Origin: an uncultured Bacilli bacterium
GTDB lineage: Bacteria; Bacillota_I; Bacilli_A; RF39; UBA660
Reading direction: 5' to 3'
Assembly: GCA_947624095.1 (NCBI GenBank)
Contig: CANQIR010000008.1
Span: forward strand, 1 to 14,461
DNA: 14,461 nucleotides
This document shows, one piece after another, positions 13,219-14,461 of this stretch. Every line of letters begins with the position of its first letter. The stretch's first letter is position 1. Below the pieces are notes generated by a model, which saw nothing but the letters and a program-made list of their open reading frames with translations, was not told the origin of the DNA and searched no databases. The translations under genes and the position numbers were made by a program.

Positions 13219-13877
13219 AAATAGATATATTAACACTATTTCCAGGAATGTTTGAAGGATTCTTAAGTGAATCAATAATTAAAAGGGCGATTAGTAAAGG
13301 TAAAGTAGAGATAAATATTATTGATTTTAGAGAATATTCAGATTTAAATAATAAACAAGTTGATGATACTCCTTATGGAGGGGGCGGAGGAATGGTTCTT
13401 CGTTGTGAACCTATTTTTAAAGCAATAGAGAGTATTAAGACAGAGAATAGTAAAGTAATATTAATGACGCCTGATGGAGTACCTTATAAGCAAGAAGAAG
13501 CTGTTAAACTAAGTAAGTTTGAACATTTAATAATTCTTTGTGGACATTATGAGGGATTTGATGAAAGAATTAGATCTTTAGCTGATTATGAAATAAGTAT
13601 TGGAGATTATATTTTAACTGGTGGCGAATTAGCTAGTATGGTAATATGTGATAGTATAGTTAGATTAATAGATGGAGTTATTACCGATACTAGTTTAAAT
13701 AGTGAGAGTTTTAATGATAATTTATTAGATTATCCAGTTTATACGAAACCACAAGTATTTAGGGGGATGGAAGTACCAGAAGTATTAATAAGCGGCAACC
13801 ACGCTAAGATTAAAGAATGGCAAGAAGAACAAAGAATAGAAAGAACTAAAAAAAGAAGACCAGATTTATTAAAGTAG
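13215..13877 (+). CDS. trmD: tRNA (guanine(37)-N(1))-methyltransferase TrmD
   Basis: Essential SAM-dependent SPOUT enzyme making m1G37, which prevents +1 frameshifting. At 220 aa it is slightly shorter than the usual 240-250, mainly at the C-terminus. Key segments: DDTPYGGGGGMVLRCEPIF (50-68), the deep-knot motifs CGHYEGFDERI (109-119) and IGDYILTGGELA (129-140). NLLDYPVYTKPQVFRGMEVP (169-188) contains the Asp that corresponds by position to the proposed general base. SGNHAKIKEWQ (193-203) belongs to the substrate-binding C-terminal helical part. The ATGA overlap with rimM implies coupled translation. Downstream one would expect rplS; instead an unrelated small gene follows, whose AGGTGA ribosome-binding site incorporates the trmD stop codon. 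Confidence 0.97.
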   Translation: MKIDILTLFPGMFEGFLSESIIKRAISKGKVEINIIDFREYSDLNNKQVDDTPYGGGGGMVLRCEPIFKAIESIKTENSKVILMTPDGVPYKQEEAVKLSKFEHLIILCGHYEGFDERIRSLADYEISIGDYILTGGELASMVICDSIVRLIDGVITDTSLNSESFNDNLLDYPVYTKPQVFRGMEVPEVLISGNHAKIKEWQEEQRIERTKKRRPDLLK

Positions 13878-13886
13878 GTGAATTAA

Positions 13887-14336
13887 ATGGCTTATTTGAT
13901 TAAGAAGAATAATAAAACTAATGAAATTATCTATATGGAATATGATTTACACGGATATAAGTTTAGTCCTAAAAAAACTAAGGATGCTTATATTGATGTA
14001 AAAGAAGTAACTTTAATTAATCCAGAAATGATAGATAGTGTTTTAAGCATTAAGTTTAATCAAGTATTTAATAAGTTATTTAATAAAGTAGTAAATATAA
14101 TTAATGATGATGATGCAAGTGAGTCAGATACAATGATGGTTTTAGGAGAAGTAGAGTTATTACGAGGTATATTATTAAATAAGTATCAAAATTTTTTGAA
14201 GAGTGAAAAAGAAGAGTTATTTTTAAAAAAATTACGAGTTTTAGAAAATGAATTACGAGTTAAAGTGATGATGATTAGAGAAAGAAAGCTAGCTATGGAA
14301 GAGGAACTAACGGTAGAAAAAGGCAAAAGCTTATAA
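13887..14336 (+). CDS. Unrecognised 149-aa protein with coiled-coil C-terminus
   Basis: I do not recognise the family. The start ATG has AGGTGA (13876-13881) 5 nt upstream, overlapping the trmD stop, so it belongs to the trmD operon, and a terminator follows. Residues 1-45 look beta-rich (AYLIKKNNKTNEIIYMEYDL). Residues about 47-72 form an amphipathic helix (MIDSVLSIKFNQVFNKLFNK), and an acidic linker DDDASESD follows (about 74-81). Residues about 82-141 form a long charged helix (VLGEVELLRGILLNKYQNFL, then KKLRVLENELRVKVMMIRER) of probable coiled-coil character. It has no cysteine, signal peptide or membrane helix, so it is cytosolic, probably oligomeric or a binding partner. Coding is well supported by frame, ribosome-binding site and codon use; function is unknown. 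Confidence 0.82.
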   Translation: MAYLIKKNNKTNEIIYMEYDLHGYKFSPKKTKDAYIDVKEVTLINPEMIDSVLSIKFNQVFNKLFNKVVNIINDDDASESDTMMVLGEVELLRGILLNKYQNFLKSEKEELFLKKLRVLENELRVKVMMIRERKLAMEEELTVEKGKSL

Positions 14337-14348
14337 GAAATTTAACAT

Positions 14349-14371
14349 ACACCAAATAACTTGGTGTTTTT
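14349..14371 (+). terminator. Intrinsic terminator closing the trmD operon
   Basis: Stem ACACCAA (14349-14355) pairs with TTGGTGT (14361-14367) around the loop ATAAC, followed by T through 14371. It lies 12 nt after the stop codon of the 149-aa gene. Confidence 0.8.
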
Positions 14372-14394
14372 GTATAGATTTATGAAGTAATAAG

Positions 14395-14403
14395 TGCTAA
14401 AAT
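14395..14403 (+). promoter_or_regulatory. Extended -10 promoter for the gene at the right edge
   Basis: TGCTAAAAT (14395-14403) is an extended -10, with a poor -35 (TAGATT, 14375-14380) at 17-nt spacing. A start near 14410 would precede GGAGGT (14421-14426) and the ATG at 14434. It lies after a terminator, where a new promoter is expected. Confidence 0.5.
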
Positions 14404-14433
14404 AAAAATATAGAAAATATGGAGGTCTTGAAG

Positions 14434-14461
14434 ATGAGATTACAAATTCGCAAACCGGGGG
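14434..14461 (+). CDS. Start of an unidentified gene, cut by the window edge
   Basis: ATG at 14434 follows a perfect GGAGGT (14421-14426) at 7-nt spacing and a plausible promoter. Only nine codons are visible (MRLQIRKPG), too few to name a product. It does not look like the start of ribosomal protein L19, the usual gene after trmD. Confidence 0.5.

Noticed and set aside
1..14461. Mobile element, prophage, CRISPR, tRNA/rRNA or defence system
   Set aside because: No transposase, integrase, phage, nuclease/effector or toxin-like product, no spaced direct repeats, and no tRNA or rRNA signature were seen. Nearly all genes are recognisable core genes.

Overview
The window is a very AT-rich, densely packed bacterial chromosome segment. 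Almost every gene lies on the + strand. It uses the standard code (Trp is TGG; TGA serves as stop), strong GGAGG/AGGTGA ribosome-binding sites, and some TTG/GTG starts. Gene content and order match Bacilli: rpoD-trmK, a YqfQ-like gene, ireB-ruvX-DUF1292-mltG-trmR-two U32 genes-greA, tig, and rimM-trmD. The extreme AT bias and missing neighbours (NIF3/yqfO, udk, rpsP, rplS) suggest an uncultured gut-type Bacilli or Erysipelotrichia-like lineage. The lineage is inference; the Firmicutes assignment is firm.

Layout. (1) 1-1165: 3' end of the housekeeping sigma factor rpoD, then trmK, overlapping it by 1 nt. (2) 1169-1393, minus strand: a small YqfQ-like gene, convergent with trmK and divergent from the next unit. 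(3) 1511-3939: a type IV pilus/type II secretion pair, an inner-membrane platform protein (PilC/GspF) with a long extra N-terminus, then a prepilin peptidase. No ATPase or pilin gene is present. (4) 3997-9107: a long operon-like run: ireB, ruvX, DUF1292, mltG, trmR, trhP1-like, trhP2-like, greA. It resembles the Bacillus subtilis yrzL-yrrK-yrzB-yrrLMNO-(udk)-greA order without udk. (5) 9172-9918: a lineage-specific lipoprotein of two tandem repeats, each with an EF-hand-like loop, with its own promoter and terminator. (6) 10006-11250: trigger factor, monocistronic. (7) 11362-14336: YgjP-like metalloprotease, SpoU rRNA/tRNA methyltransferase, rimM, trmD and an unrecognised coiled-coil protein, closed by a terminator. 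(8) 14434-14461: the first codons of another gene.

How the genes fit together. A striking share is RNA modification or maturation: TrmK (m1A22), TrhP1/TrhP2 plus TrmR (hydroxylation then methylation of wobble uridine to 5-methoxyuridine), TrmD (m1G37), a SpoU 2'-O-methyltransferase and RimM. Others serve cell-wall growth and its control (MltG, IreB), DNA/RNA processing (RuvX, GreA) and protein folding (Tig). I see no mobile element, CRISPR array, phage gene, toxin-antitoxin pair, tRNA or rRNA. It is mostly ordinary core chromosome. The least ordinary items are the duplicated EF-hand lipoprotein, the extended PilC and the orphan pilC-pilD pair. Also notable are a cysteine-bearing MltG, an N-terminally shortened trigger factor, and a recurring TGn extended -10 promoter style.
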